From assembly GCA_013398295.1 (NCBI GenBank), contig VZSF01007679.1, positions 425,123 to 489,122 of the forward strand: a stretch of DNA of 64,000 bases, written 5' to 3'. Positions 51,201 through 63,300 of this stretch are shown piece by piece. Under the pieces are notes generated by a model. It was not told the origin of the DNA. It saw nothing but the letters and a program-made list of their open reading frames with translations, and made no database searches. The position numbers were made by a program, and so were the translations under genes. Each line of letters begins with the position of its first letter. Within the stretch, counting starts at the first letter, position 1. This DNA is from Chionis minor (lineage: Eukaryota > Chordata > Aves > Charadriiformes > Chionididae).

Positions 51201-54200
51201 TCTTTCTGTTTTGTTCATTTGTTTGTTTGTTTGGGTTTTTTTGAGGGGTGTGGAGGGGTGTTGGTGTTTAGTTTTGCTTGACTGTTAAAATAAAATTTAA
51301 TTAGATGAGTAGGAAGTTTAGAATTACTGATATCGAACAGTGGATAGGTAATTCTCATTCCTACGTGACAGTGGTGTATGCCATCATCACTTGCAACTAA
51401 AATACTTATTTGTCTTAATACTTATTTTAATACTTACTTATGTCTATAATACTTATTATGTCTTGCTACTGTTAATATCTTGGTGAACGTTTTCATCCAT
51501 TTCTTCACTCCTGTGCTTCCTAAACATCTCTGCATTTATATGACACCTGACCTGAACAGCAGATAAGCAGTTTGGGCAGACCACGGGTAGGAGGTTGAAG
51601 GTAATCTCTCCTCATACATTTGAATAAACGCTAGAGGTCAAGGTTCCATTTCCTTTTCTTGAGGGCATTGGAAGGTCTAATGCAATAAGATTTTTTTATT
51701 ATACTGCCTGGAAAATACTTGGCTTGACTGTTCATAAGCAAGCTATCTCTGCGTTCACATACACAACCAAGAGAACTTAGAATATGATATATTCCTAAAA
51801 GCAAAGTCTCCATTTTGGAAGGATGGGATCAGTTTTGGCTAGACGTTTTCCTGTAGTAGGTCAGCCAAACTGTAATTGGCCTCCACTGATACTCAGAAAC
51901 AGCAACGATCTGGACCTGAAACCAAGTGGTGTGCAACACGGTTTGAAACTGTTTGCTTTCTTTGGGAACTTCGCAAACAGTCATAAATATTATCTAATGT
52001 GCAACCTTCTCCTTACAATTGATTGCCGCTAATGATTAGCCTGAACCTTGAGCCAAAAACGTCGGCATCAGTGGGCACCAGGGAAGCAACTTCTTACTAC
52101 ATACAGCCATATGCTTGACTATTGCAGGCAAATAATAATTGGAAAGAGTAGTCTCTAAAACAGAGTCCATTTTTTCACTACTACTACTGGTGCTCATCAG
52201 CATTAGAAGCACTTTGCAAGCCATATGGGGTAATTTATGCTACTGTGTGCTTAAATCAACAAGAGATCTGTGAAGGTTCATTATGCACAAAAGCTGGTTT
52301 GAGGTTTTGCTGCTTTCTTTGCTTCTCCTGATGGATTAAGAGTTTATATACAAGAGAAATACTATGTAGGCAGTACAAATATGCTTTATCCGCTATTAAG
52401 ATGATCTATTGTGTCCTAAACTTGAAGTTTTCTTCTGCGAGCCTTTAGTTTCATTTCAGCACAAAAATATGACTGTTTAGAGAAATCCACTTTTAACTTC
52501 GGCTTCTTTATTTGGTGGTTTAACCTTTTCCAAGTCTGCAAAACAGAAATGACCGATGTATGGTTGGAGACAATGTCCTGATTATGAAAGAAGAGCTTGG
52601 GCGAGGTTTGGCAGTCAATTCCAGGACGTGCACTCGTTAGTGACCTTTGGGGATTTTTTTTCTCAGGCGTGTGGGAAGGAGTCAGGTACTGGAATGTGAC
52701 TTAAAATCAGAAAGGCATTTTAATACAATATTGGAAAAAAAATTTTTACATATGGTTGCATAAAAACTTGCCTTAATGTTGCTGTTGTGAACATATTCAG
52801 ATGGCCAGATGAGTACTTGCTCATGCTGTTGTGTACCTAGGTAAAGAAATTAACAGAAATAAATAATTCTGGACACTAGATACCAGTATGACAGATGCAG
52901 GAAAATCCAGAGATGAGCCAGGTTCAGGATTTACCATAGGAAAACACTCATTTGTGATTCAATACTCACAATTCACATTTCCACTAAAATGTCAGACTGC
53001 TTGAAAAGTGCTTCAGTGATTATTTGTATAGCTAAACATTAGACCACTTTACATTACTAACATGGTCTGAAAGACCCTCACAACCTTACAAAGTAATAAA
53101 GTTTAAAGTTTTACTGACTTCCTCCTCTAGCCAGCAAAACACAGTGCTTTTGATTAACACACATCTTCAAAGAAGGATATTAGATTTGGAAGCTGGGAAA
53201 TAGATTTAGGCTGTGTCTTTGTCTAGTTGCTTCTAGGTACTTAGCTCTCACTTAAATGGTATAACTAGATGTGTGAGGGATAATGATAATTGAGATTCAG
53301 CAATAAACCGCATTATGGTGCTAGATGAAATCTTTTGTGGGTGCTCTGATGGAAGTAATATACTGCGTAAGGATTAGGAAAATGTATGGGTCTTTCCCCC
53401 CCCTCCATGTTATTTGTGCATTTAGGATGTATGTATGCGTATGGCTTTCTTATTCTGAAATGTGGCATTATGAAAATTCTTGTAACTTTTATGATGATTT
53501 GGAATGCATACCACCACTTTTTGCTTTCTAAAATACATGGTAGTTTTTGAAAAGCTTTTTTCCACGTGCACACACATCCTATCCACTAAGTGTTGTGAGC
53601 AGATATTTTATTTGTCCTAAAGATCAATAAAAGCCCGTTCAAGGAAACCAAATTGAGTATTAGCAGCAATGTGACTTTTCAAAAATGTACCTAACAGTAC
53701 ATTTTGCCCATACTTGCTTCCTAAATTATCACTATTATAGGTATTCACTGACTGTATACATTGCATGTAAAGATCCATCTGTCACTTTGCATGTGGCAGA
53801 AGGGGATGCAGTCACTTGTTTCATGATGATGAAAACCTTTCCTGAAGATTCCTTCTGCTGCTGTGGGAGGTGTCTGCTAGCATTGCCCTTGCAGCAGCAT
53901 CTCCAGTTCTTCCAAACTTGTGGTAAAGTGAGGTTTGGGAAGCCATAGTCTGCAAGACTAATATTCACGTGGCACTGAATATCATGAGATTCACCAGTTT
54001 TTGCATTACATGTGAGTCGGTCCCCAGGGCATATACTCCTTTTCTGAATACATCACCTCTCTTGCATCAGCCATGCTGGCTTAGCCTCATCCTGAGCCCC
54101 TTGTACTTGTGAAAAAGGCAAATTTCATGTTTCCCCCCATATTTAAAGAGGAAAAATCTGCATAGCCTTACTTTCTCTTGTTCTTCCCGTTCTCCTGGAA

Positions 54201-56387
54201 TTACCTTGTATCACGTCGTCTATGCAGCTCCTCTTGCTGGTAAGTTATCGGTATTGTAAATGAACTTAGTTTGGATAGACTGTTTCAAGATAAATAGTAG
54301 TGCTTCTGTGTAACACAGTGTGTCACATTATTCCATTTGTGACAGAGAAACCTTTTAAGTTTGCTGTGTGTTAATACCATGCTTTTGGCATGTCCTCTCA
54401 TTTCACCCCATTATTTTGAACTTCCACTGGGAGCAAGGAGACCAGAAGACAGGATGTTCATGGAAAACATTTGCAGCCCTGCTCAGTACTGTTTAAATGG
54501 CAGATCTGTCCAAGGAGAAAATTAAGAATCTGGCCCTTAGTGAACTCAGGTAATACCTACAGTTAGAAGTTGTCAAATATGAAAACTGAAATGGTAAAAC
54601 TTCGTCTGCATACAGATGCATGGAGTACTTTATCATAGGCTTGTATTCTACTTGAAGTTCGAAAGTTTGAAACAGAATTTTTTTTTAAAAACAAAAGGTG
54701 AGAAAACTCTTGAAAAAATCTAAAATAATACCAGAACAATAATTTACTTTATCTGTCACGTTCTCTTTTTAAGTTCTTTTTCTGGAAGCACAGTAAAATT
54801 GTTTGTGTGCACACATACCACACATACCAATGGTGTACGTATGCAAAAAATGAAATTTTGAGAAAAGATTTTAGATGCAGTGTTATTTAAAAACAATCAT
54901 AAATTTTCAGTACAGTGCTGTACAATGAAGTTGCATTTCATGTGAGACTTCAGTAACAGTTGAATTTTTAGAATATCTTGGTCTTACATTAAAATACAGA
55001 TTAGGTTCCTTAAAATGTCATTAAGTTCATTTTGAAACGTCAACCCATTTCAAGGGTGGTGATTTTCAGATGACTCACATTTAAAACATTCTTACTTATA
55101 CATGGGAGATAGTCTCTCTTTAGTTAAAGTGTTGCCAGGATTCATTATAAACTCTACTTTAAGCCAAATAGAATTGAGTCAAAAAATTGGCCTGGTCTGA
55201 AAATTGCCATGTTTGCTCAAGTTTACAGGAAGTGTGTGAACCAGGAATGTTTTTTGGATGTTATCTATCTGCTCCAAGTTAATACACTTAAAAAACCCAA
55301 ACAAATAAAAAAACCTCAACCACAACCTGTTCTCCAAAATAAGTATTTAAATAACACTATTATTCTTCCTGTAAAAATTTTACCTTAAAGGTAATACTGT
55401 CTGCGTTTCATGTTGGAGAAAGTACAGATAGACTCTGTAATTCGGATTATGTTCCTGATGTCTTAAGTTCAAGCTGTGCAAAGTTTGAAATGAGTTATTT
55501 ACTGTCTGCAGCAGAACTATGCCAATACATTTCTCTAATAGTGCTTAGCATTATGAATGCCAAACTGCTGGGAGAACTCCAATAATTGTGCCCCTTGTCA
55601 GCTACTGGAGAACCACAACCAAGCAGTACAAAGAAGTACTAAACCAGATCTAAGTCTTTCCTCACTTCTTGGGGCATTATTTCATGATGACACATAGTTT
55701 TAGCTTAGTAAATCATCTCCCTCTTCACTTACCGTAAAACCACAGAAAGTGAATTTCTTTTTGCGGTGATCACCTAGTGCTGTGCTGTAGTTCAGGAAGC
55801 ACCTAAAAAGGTGTGATGGCAATATGGCAGTATTTGATGGCAATACAGGATAGAGGATTTTTTTTTTTAATTATCTTTATTTTTAATTTTTTTTTTTTTT
55901 CTGAAGGGAAAGCTCCAGGAAGATGAAGATGAATCCATCATTCCTGTAACAATGGCTGTAATAGCTTATAACATGTTGCCAGCAACCTTTTTGTGTCTTT
56001 GTCCTTCCTTTGCCTGTTTAGATTAAAAACTCTTCTGGCCTGGCCTGTCTTGATGTGAGCAGGGACTTCGCTACTGACGTCTGTATCTTTCCTAGCAATC
56101 TATGTATCTTACCCAAGATACTACTACCAATAAAAAAATAAAAATATATAACAAGGCAGGGAGAAACACAGTCACAAGGCAGTAATTCTCCTTCAGCAAT
56201 GGAAAGAGAATGAGGATACTTAACTCTATGGAGACTCGGGGTATGAGTCACACTTCTACCACGTTATAGCCAACTCAAACAAATGATGTCCAACAGATGA
56301 CAAAAATGAAAATCAGCCTCTTGTCCAGAGACCAAACCCATGATTATTATTCATAAATTAACCAGGCCTGACCAATTAATCTACTTT
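48210..56387. other. PIEZO2 intron 2, no gene seen
   Basis: This is AT-rich intron with a T-run near 48353-48367, a GTTT then GGGGTGTGGAGGGG low-complexity stretch at 51207-51275, iterated AATACTTATT units at about 51410-51465, and an A/C-rich tract at 55290-55327. A possible MIR-like relic is listed separately at 53044. No coding signal was recognised. Confidence 0.55.
53044..53160 (-). mobile_element. Possible MIR/L2-like SINE relic, antisense
   Basis: The plus strand reads CCACTTTACATTACTAAC, then CCCTCACAACC, and ends CAGTGCTTTTGATTAAC. These fall in the order of the reverse complement of a MIR SINE: the GCTTTACAT..TAACTC block, the CCTCACAAC block, and the 5' end GTGCTCTTAAC. The total is about half of a full MIR, so an internal deletion would be needed. 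Chance similarity cannot be excluded. Confidence 0.35.
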
Positions 56388-56515
56388 TAAGTGCTTTGAG
56401 ATACTTGTGTGTTTCAGTAGTACAGGAAATAACAGTAGTGTCTGAAAAAGTATTTCATGGATTTTAAGCAGAGGAAAATCCTCACAGTAATTCCTGTGAG
56501 GTAGTTGGTGCTTTA
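56388..56515 (-). mobile_element. Probable MIR/L2-like repeat relic, antisense
   Basis: TAAGTGCTTTGAGATACTTG at 56388-56407 resembles the common L2-type tail AAGCGCTTTGAGATCCTTG. TCCTCACAGTAATTCCTGTG followed by AGGTAGTTGGTGC (56479-56511) resembles the antisense MIR block TCCTCACAACAACCCTATG-AGGTAGGTAC. These are old amniote repeats that survive in birds as scattered relics. Whether this is one element or two abutting ones is unclear. Confidence 0.5.
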
Positions 56516-56711
56516 AGAGATATATAAAAGTGGTTATGGAGGGTAGACACCAAACTGGCTGAAATCAGTTCTGGTCTGAACCTGACAAACCGATGATACA
56601 GTATCCTATAACCTGGACGATTACTTTAGCCCTTTTGCAAACAAGACCTTGCTAATTCCATGATAGTTTTCTTGAAAACTTTGCAAAGGTTTAAGCTCAT
56701 TACCTCCCACA

Positions 56712-56744
56712 CCCTCTTCCCCCTTCTTCCCCCCCCCATCCCCC
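56712..56744 (-). repeat. C-rich tract, minus-strand G-quadruplex candidate
   Basis: Four C-runs (56712-56714, 56719-56723, 56729-56737, 56740-56744) are separated by 2-5 bases. The minus strand therefore has four G-runs of at least three with short loops, which satisfies the usual quadruplex pattern, and the plus strand satisfies an i-motif pattern. Confidence 0.75.
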
Positions 56745-59460
56745 GGGAAAAGTAGAGCAAAATCAAACCAGGATTGCACTGCCTTTTCTGAAGACAACTC
56801 AGTGCCGTGTTTCTGTATTCATTGTGAGACTCCTAGGTTTGAATGTTGACTGTGCAGCGACACCTATCCTAGGATAGAAACTAGAAGCCAGAGCCCACCT
56901 TGTTACATTCTGCCACAGGGTTTGGTTGCTTTTTTTGGTGTCTGAGGTCAAAATCACTCCTAGTGGTAGAACACCACAGTGCATTTTCAATTGCACTGTT
57001 ATTCACAGTATAGTGCCTTGAAACCTCAGCTGAAACTGGTGCTGCTTCCTTAGGCGGGGAGCCTACAACACACAAAGGCGTATTCAAAGCTCCAAGCTGC
57101 TTCCTTTCAAATAGGTGGGAGAGCAAGTGGGACAGGGTGCAGAAGGACAAACACCGTGTCAGAAGTCAGTGGCCTGCTCAGATGTGTGTGCTGCACCTAG
57201 GTGGCTCTCGGCAATCCCAAGTCTAAGATTGTCTCCTGTTAGGGAAATGGTTAAAACTGTTTTAGCTCACAAGGGAGGCAGTGAATAAGAAAGAACCTTG
57301 TAGTTATTTTACTGTGATGAACATTACAGGAAATATGAAAGGGAAGTTTGTAAACACACACAGACAGCCAAGGATAAAGGCACATCTAATGAAAAAGAAA
57401 GAGGGTCGCTAAATATCTGGGAATAATACTACTTTAAAAAGGTGTACCCACTTTGTTTTTGTCCTTGCATTCAGCTAGTTGCAAAGGACAGATTTTCAGA
57501 GGTGCCATGCTCGAGCTCTTGGAAAGAAAGGGTTAATTGAGAGCAACTGTCAGCTCTCACCAGCAGCATACACTTGAGTTATCCTTTCTCCTCTCCTGCT
57601 GCCCTGTTGAGGGACCTCACTCTTGTTCCAGGGTGTCCTCCTGCCTGCCATGGTCATGATGTGGATCAGAGATTGAGAGCCCAGCTTTCTGTGCTGCTCT
57701 CCCGCTGCTTGTGTTTGCAGGACTTTGTACGTTTTGGTTAATGGCTTAAATAGTCATTGCATGACAGTAAATGAAAATAGTTATGGGTTTTATATTTTTT
57801 CAATTAGTAGCTTTGCTGGTAGAAGGTAGATAATTTGTGTTCCTGGACATGTTAGATATTTTGCCAAGACTGGACCTGTGCATTTCAAACCCTGATCCTT
57901 GGGTGATGTTTTGATGATGGATAATTTCTGGTTCCCAAGCTGTTTATGGTGGGAGCAGGTGCTTTGCTTTTCTTCTAACCAGTGGCAATAGGAACCTCCT
58001 TTAGGGCTCAATGCAAGGCTGTTAGGACTCTGAAATGAAGGAGATTGTTGAAGTTACAAATCTGGTATTTGCTTTTAAAACTATTTCCCTAGTTAGTTTC
58101 TTGCTTATCTGAATGCCCTAGAGTTTAAAGACAGGCTGACTGAAATACTTCTCTGCAAATAAAACCAAAAAAACTCTTAAAAATAGGGAGTTTTTTTGTG
58201 AATGTTTCCCCCTTATGTTTCTAATCCAATTGAATTCAGAGGAAAGGAGTGTACACAGTGGCAATGAGACAGACACAAAATAGGGCATCTCCATTACAGA
58301 ATTCATCCATCTTTCCTGAGTCCATCTGGTAGCTAAAGATAAATCAGTTTTGTCAGTAGAAAAGCAACAATATTTTTAAGCCCACGTTGGGTGTTCGCAG
58401 AAGGCTTTCTTCTGCCAATGTTACTAACAGAAAGTTGTACAGAGCTATTTCATTTATACTCTTGAATCAGAGGTGAGACAATTGAAATCTGACTGGCATG
58501 TAAAATTTCAGCAGAAAATCAGGAATGTTAGCCTAATACTTGTCTTTGTTAAACACAGCATTGATCCTCAGCCTCTTTGAACAGCGTAGTTCAGTTGACT
58601 TCAGTGGAGCAATGTGGATTCACACCAGCTCAAGCGTTCACCCTTCACATTTAGCTTGCAATTCTTTTTCGGAAGAGCCGTGTCTGTTAAATCTCAAATT
58701 AATATGTTCAGGTGCTTCAGTGTAGATGGGCTGTCTGGTTTCCTAACCCAGTGCCTTATGTTTCATTTACAGTATTCAGATTTTACAGAGTGTGGAGGTT
58801 TTCTCTTTCAGAAAATCATAGATTTCAGTAACAGAAAAAGTATTTGGAGTTGTAGAAAATAAGGCAGTGCTAGGTCTCAGTCTTTTTGTATGGTTAAGCA
58901 AGCAACACTGGGTGATGACTCAAAGTTTCCCTTAATTGTCTGTCATCTCTTCAAAGTAATTTTGGATGGCAGACAGCACCTGTTCTGCTTTTAAGGCCTT
59001 TTAACCGTATTTCAAATTCCAGAATGTTTCCCTTCTCCTGCATTCAGTAGTCTGTAATTTCCAGGTATAAAACGGGTCCTTTTAATTTACCATGCCATTT
59101 CTTCTGTATGGCACAGATCTGTTTCTACTTTCTTTATTTTTAATTTAAAAACTGTGCTTTTAGTCAGAACTTTTTTCTAGTACTTAATTGACCTATCATA
59201 ACCTGACTTAGAATCCTTACCTGCTGTTTGGTTATTCCTTCTTCCTTCTACATTAATTCTGCTGGAATTTGAAGGTGGAGGAGGTAAGCACACATACATG
59301 TGCCTGGCAGTTTTTCCACCTTGTCTTTGCAATCCTTGAACCTTGAATACACTTCTGCAGGGAGCTGCTGCATTCCTTGAATCTTTCCACAGCCTGCTTT
59401 TGTACTGACTCTCTTTAAACTGCTAACATTAGAAACTTTTAACACCACCATGTCAGGTTG

Positions 59461-59489
59461 TATATATGTGTGTATATATATACACACAC
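59461..59489. repeat. TG/TA microsatellite with a 22-bp palindrome
   Basis: The alternating purine-pyrimidine stretch combines TATA, TGTG and CACA blocks. Positions 59467-59488 are a perfect self-complementary 22-mer centred on the TATATA core. Such tracts can extrude cruciforms or adopt Z-DNA, which is known of the class but not shown here. Confidence 0.8.
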
Positions 59490-59921
59490 CCTTCTGTATT
59501 TCTGGTAGTACATTTGCACCAGCCAGAGGCTTTGCTAAGTCTCTTCTTCTGTGCTTCCGTAGGCTCTCAGGCTAGGGGTCCCTTCTGAATGCATTAAGTC
59601 CTACAATTATGGTAACACATGTGTTACCGTACTGATTGTCGTACTATAGTAAGAACATTCATGCTATCTATAAAAACCCATTCAAGAGGTACAGAGGTTA
59701 TTAAAGAAAGAATAATGATTTCTTAAACTTCCAGTAATCCAGAATCTAAGTGCTTTGGAGAGTAACCATCTGGGACCCTTCCTGATTACTGGAGTCTTGT
59801 GTGTATTTATTGTAGATGCTTGTGAGGACCTAGACATGTGTTTCCTAAACACGTTTTTATTTGGAAGAGGAGCAGCGATAGCATCAGCAAACATCCCTGA
59901 AAGCTGCTGATAATTTTCAGA

Positions 59922-60305
59922 ATTCATAGAAACATTAAATGTTAGGGGTTGGAAGGGACCTCTGGAGATCATCTGGTCCAACCCCCCTGCCAGAGCAGGT
60001 CCACCTACAGCAGGTTGCACAGGATGGCGTCCAGGTGAGGTTTGAATGTCTCTAGTGTCAGAGACTCCACCACCTCTCTGGGCAGCCTGTTCCAGTGCTC
60101 TGCCACCCTCAAAGGAAAGAAATCCCTCCTTATGTTGAGACGGAACTTCTTATATTCAACTTTGTGCCCGTTACCTCTTGTCCTGTCACTGGGCACCATT
60201 CAGAATTTGGCTTTGTGGCTTGTCACTCATTATTTACTTTGGGGCTCTTTTGAATGATTATGCTAATCACATGGAGTTGTCTCTGTTCCCTGACAGGCCT
60301 CAGTA
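59922..60305 (-). mobile_element. CR1 LINE, 5'-truncated, antisense
   Basis: The plus strand starts ATTCATAGAAACATTAAATG and TTGGAAGGGACCTCTGGAGA, a CR1 tail of a different subfamily from the copy at 40733. The minus-strand frame at 60005-60199 reads [10 protein letters not shown] and [13 protein letters not shown] to a stop near 60005, which is the ORF2 C-terminus. Upstream of it (60200-60305) similarity weakens, but blocks such as TCTGTTCCCTGACAGGCCTC still follow the CR1 consensus for the LGLFSLEK region. The copy is older than the one at 40733, and its 5' limit is approximate. Confidence 0.88.
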
Positions 60306-63300
60306 AGTCTTTAGGAAAAAATTAGAGGACTGGAAGTGATTGAGAGGCAGGTTGGAGATAGAGATTACTGAATATTTTTCAAAATATGGAATGACTTCCT
60401 TCTTACCCTCCTCTCTTTGTCCATATGTCAGTGCTAGAAATTTCTAAGCTACCACAGGGCTTACTGATTCACAGAAGGGTTTGTGCATTAGAGCTATGCC
60501 CATAGGTAAGTGTAGCTGTGAAAGGAACTGTGTGAAAGATGGTTCTTGGGTCAAGGCATTTCTGAAGCAGTTTAGGGGTAGAAAGCAGAATTGCAGGAAT
60601 GGTTAGATGCTTAGTGCTGCCTAAGCTCCGTTTTAGATGTCCAAATAAAAACACTGGCTCCTCAAAATCTCTGACCAGCTTCCAGCTAACCTGAGGTATC
60701 TCAAATTCAAAGTATGTGAGCTATCTCCAGCAACGTTCCCCAGTTTGCCTTTGCAAGACTGAGTTGTCTGGTATCAGTGCCATAGCCATTGAAAGACACA
60801 GATTCATGTCCCTTAGCCTATCCTCCCCAAGGGCAAGAGCTGGTAGGTTCAAGGACAGTGACAGGGTTAGTGGTTATGGCATGGGAAAGGGAGGAGAGCT
60901 GTGACCAAGGACTGTGCAGACGTGCAAGACACATCGCCACCAGAGAGGTGAGCGTCCTAGGTGTCCCAGAGGAGGTGCCGAAGCACTGGCAGTGGGTGGG
61001 ATGCCTTGCCCAACAGTGCTGCTGGGGCTTAGGCATCCTCTTGTTGGGCTTCCTGTGAGCCTGTTTGTCCCCAAAGTGATGTGCTCCCTTTTTGTATATG
61101 ATTTGATGCCATTGTCTTACTATCAGCAGCAGTGGAAGAAAGCTTAAAATTGTTTGACAGCATCCTGGCAAGTAAATGTAATCGCTTACACACTCATCAA
61201 AAATATTTTGGAGGGTTGAAGTGACTAAATTGGACTGGTATTGTCAGTGCAATTCTCCCAGTTGTTTTTTTCAGTCTCCACTTATGCTTTCTTAAAGGTC
61301 CCGTAGAGCCTGCAGTGTTTTGTAGAGGACTGCCGGTCAAGGTGCGCCACAGGTGTAACATCATGCAACATGTCTGTAATTCTTGTCAGTATTCCCTGGA
61401 AAAGTCTCTGTAGAGATCTTTGCATGTCTAGAAATGTCATCTTCAGAATACTGCAAATGAGAACTTTTTATCATGTTCCTTAATCTGTTATGCTCCGTGT
61501 GTTAGTAATTAGGTGTTAACTGGGTCTAAGAAACAAATGTTGGTCAAACTGATTTCTGTCTTGTTCTAGATTTCTTTTTATTTTAACTAAGCAAGAGATA
61601 ATGGTCAAGTGAAGATTGAGCCAGAGTTGTAATAATTATGTAAACCTCAAAAACATGAGTTTAATCTTGAACTTTAAAGGAGGCTCCTTTAGCTTCAAGA
61701 CAGAGAAAAGAAAGGCCAAATGTTAATCATACCTAATGGAGATTGACTCAGCTGTAATTAAAATAACTAATGTACTTTTATCCACGCCAAAATTTGCCGT
61801 AATGACTTAAATATGTGGGATCATGTCTTGCTGATATGTTCACAATAATTTCATTACAAGATGGCTAGGATATGCTACCATGAGGTGGCTACATAGAAAT
61901 GTGTTCACATCTGAGAAGACAAGGCTGTAAATAAAAACGCTAATTCCTTCTGGGAGCTTCTTTAAAAAAAAATAAATAAAATTTACTCCTTTTCTGAAGA
62001 TTCATTACACTTGTCTGGAAAGAGTACAGTTCTCTGTAACTAAGGAACAGTTGACGTACACAAGGAAACGTGGTATAATAATAAAGGAGAGTACAGCTTC
62101 TCCCTCTGTCTGAGGAGAGCAGAAACCCAGCGAGCTGTTCACTACTGTCATGGCAGGCTGTCGCGCTCCCAATATTTGTGTTGGGCAACAGCAGAGGGTC
62201 AGGGAGTGAAATAACCCTCTTGCAGTGCTGGAAACTCTGCTTGGGTCAACAGCGGAGCAGAGCCCAGCTTTCAGGGGTGGGCATGGGATACTGAGGCAGA
62301 CCAGGCTGCTCTGGTCCATCTCCCCCCATGCTGGGCAATACAGGCAGCAGGCAGGGATTGCGCATCTCCCTGCCAGAGTGCTCAGTGCAGGTTTTTTTGC
62401 AGTGGGGCCAAGTTGGGGTTTTCTTTAGTTTTTAATGACCCAGCTTTTAGGTGTGGGACAGCATGAACTGAAAGTGATGCTAACGATGCACGCATGAGTG
62501 TACTCAGACATACATCACGGAGGGAGCTATCTATTATACAGAGAGATCAAATGTTGCCGTGGTGGTATATAAACACAAACACGGTTATATTAGCAGGGGT
62601 TTGCAAGGCTGCATCAATTTTACGTGTGGCAAAATGCCCTGAATGTGCTCCAGAGGTCATCCCCAGCAAATGGCCCTGAAACCTTTGTAGCAGCCCTTGC
62701 TGTCAGCTATTACACAAACTCCACTCGTATAAAAACAGCCAATTTAGTGCTGCTTTGAAGTGTCACTAACACTTCAGAGGATGCTTGCTAATGCTGTGTT
62801 GTTGCTGTTCTTTCTCCAACAACCTTTCTCTTTCCGTGATTTCATAACTTTCTATGAAAAATTCCTAGTGAACTGTTATTTATTTGGATGTACTTTTAAA
62901 GGAGGAATATGTGCTGCAACAAAATCAGGCTTTTTATGGTGAGGAAATGTTGATATTTGCCGAAGTGGAAATTCTTCACTTTGCTATGTTGAAAAAAACA
63001 CAAAGAAAATACCTAAGCTATGGCAAGTTCAAAATAAATAATTGCATTTTTGATTTCTTGAGCTGAACAGTGGCATTTCATCCCTCCTGCCAAGTGTTGT
63101 AAAAGTTCCTTTAGCAACTTGAATTTCAGCCTGAAACGTTGGCAATCAAAAATAGAATCAAACTTCCACTTCTGTGAGCTTTGTGAACATCGCTTCATAT
63201 TAAATATTTTTAGTATGTTGTAGACTAAGAAAAGGTCTGAATTTGTCTGACTGGAAAATAGCTTAGGCTACTGACTCTGTACTGAATACAGATGTGTTTT

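Larger units (their letters stand above)
56516..59921. other. PIEZO2 intron 2, no gene seen
   Basis: Apart from the C-rich tract and the TG/TA microsatellite listed separately, this is ordinary intron. The 56880-57200 and 57500-57720 stretches are slightly GC-richer but show no family I recognise. Confidence 0.55.

Noticed and set aside
60789..61171. Overlapping frames on both strands in a GC-richer stretch, considered as a possible nested exon
   Set aside because: No splice-bounded conserved peptide and no known domain were found. It is probably compositional.
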